Source: an uncultured Pelagibacteraceae bacterium (GTDB lineage Bacteria > Pseudomonadota > Alphaproteobacteria > Pelagibacterales > Pelagibacteraceae). Taken from it: a stretch of 64,000 nucleotides of DNA. The DNA lies in assembly GCA_902595815.1 (NCBI GenBank), contig CACJRL010000001.1, positions 62,001 through 126,000 on the forward strand. Direction: 5' to 3'. Both the position numbers and the translations under genes were made by a program. Below are positions 63,752 to 64,000 of this stretch, one piece after another (positions within the stretch are counted from its first letter, which is position 1; every line of letters starts with the position of its first letter). Under the pieces are notes generated by a model. That model did not search any database, had not been told where the DNA came from, and was given only the letters and a program-made list of their open reading frames with translations.

Positions 63752-64000
63752 AGTATCTTTATCTTTGTTTTTCCATTTATTAATTTAATGAGTATTAGAA
63801 AGTCTTTCTTAGATAGCCCTATACATCCAGCTGTAGGCTTATAATTTTTAGTTAAATGAATAAAAATAGCACTGCCTTTTGGTATTTTTGGTTTATGCCA
63901 GTTATATTTTATTGGTATAAGAAAATCATATTTATAATCTTTTCGATATAACTTTTCGTGCTTAACTTTGTTTCTTATATTAACCAATTTATTATAATAT
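63748..64000 (-). CDS. L,D-transpeptidase (YkuD-like, COG3786 type), N-terminal part outside window
   Basis: The frame is open from its stop at 63748 to the end of the window, so the true start is beyond it; the track's TTG start at 63987 is only the first convenient codon. The visible 84 residues contain KGSAIFIHLTKNYKPTAGCIGLSKKDFLILIKLI, with His and the catalytic Cys (TAGC) of this family, which cross-links peptidoglycan or anchors lipoproteins. The pattern FIHL..PTAGCIGL is that of the COG3786 branch. It is convergent with yggS (4-nt overlap). Confidence 0.85.
   Translation of the reverse strand, partial: YYNKLVNIRNKVKHEKLYRKDYKYDFLIPIKYNWHKPKIPKGSAIFIHLTKNYKPTAGCIGLSKKDFLILIKLINGKTKIKIL

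Noticed and set aside
1-64000. CRISPR arrays, phage genes, insertion sequences, rRNA, riboswitches
   Set aside because: I looked for regular repeats, transposase or integrase-like proteins and known motifs; none was seen. I could not run covariance models, so a small RNA could have been missed.

Overview
The window looks like chromosomal DNA of a SAR11-clade alphaproteobacterium (Pelagibacterales, Candidatus Pelagibacter type). The evidence is very low G+C (about 30% by eye, about 17% in the longest intergenic gap by hand count), extreme packing (1-25 nt overlaps, almost no spacers, no stretch over 300 bases without a gene), Lys/Asn/Ile-rich proteins, and alphaproteobacterial synteny around the replication origin. 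I see no phage, insertion sequence, CRISPR array or rRNA, and a single tRNA. The species is an inference from composition and gene order; no search was run.

Layout. 1-7.3 kb: a photolyase/cryptochrome-like gene (cut by the window edge), an SDR lacking its catalytic Tyr, a secreted PQQ-type sugar dehydrogenase, a metallo-beta-lactamase-fold hydrolase, and the tesA / ybbA-ybbP locus arranged as in E. coli. 7.3-12.7 kb: folD, yggT, mscS, hemD-hemC, then tsaD and an EVE-domain gene. 12.7-17.6 kb: an acetate locus with acs and a two-gene Na+:solute symporter, closed by a clear terminator. 18-22 kb: rpe, a heparinase-like gene, purH, a pterin dehydratase and tRNA-Gly. 22.3-25 kb: an accessory-looking pair, a TPR protein with an unrecognised C-terminal domain facing a TPR-sulfotransferase. 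25-31.6 kb: Lon-substrate domain, a UbiH-like hydroxylase, ftsK-lolA, GNAT, HIT and two tandem type IV pilin-like genes. 31.7-34.5 kb: a complete TRAP transporter. 34.5-39.4 kb: hisBHAFE and hslVU.

39.4-61 kb is the conserved alphaproteobacterial origin neighbourhood: smr, a Tim44-like gene, fxsA-secB, dnaQ, coaE, SDR, aroE, maf, ppsR (DUF299) | putative oriC (45507-45787) | hemE, hemH, hemJ, rho, mnmE, mnmG, rsmG, parA, parB, holA, lptE, leuS, DUF3576. Most genes flanking the gap read away from it, as expected for an origin. A perfect 20-bp parS palindrome lies in the 5' end of rsmG, and a second parS-like site lies 330 bp upstream in mnmG. The segregation system (ParA, ParB, parS) and the predicted origin therefore sit within about 11 kb. 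Two tandem sulfotransferase genes interrupt the otherwise standard rho-mnmE junction. The window ends with a porin, a degenerate ThiE-like gene, yggS and the C-terminal part of an L,D-transpeptidase.

Functional themes are acetate import and activation, heme synthesis (hemC, D, E, H, J), histidine synthesis, protein quality control (HslVU, Lon-type domain, SecB), outer-membrane biogenesis (LolA, LptE, porin), chromosome replication and segregation, and surface or small-molecule sulfation (three sulfotransferases). No obviously new multi-gene system is visible. The most interesting leads are the origin/parS architecture, the accessory sulfotransferase islands, the EF-hand loop in the symporter and several conserved-fold enzymes missing hallmark residues.
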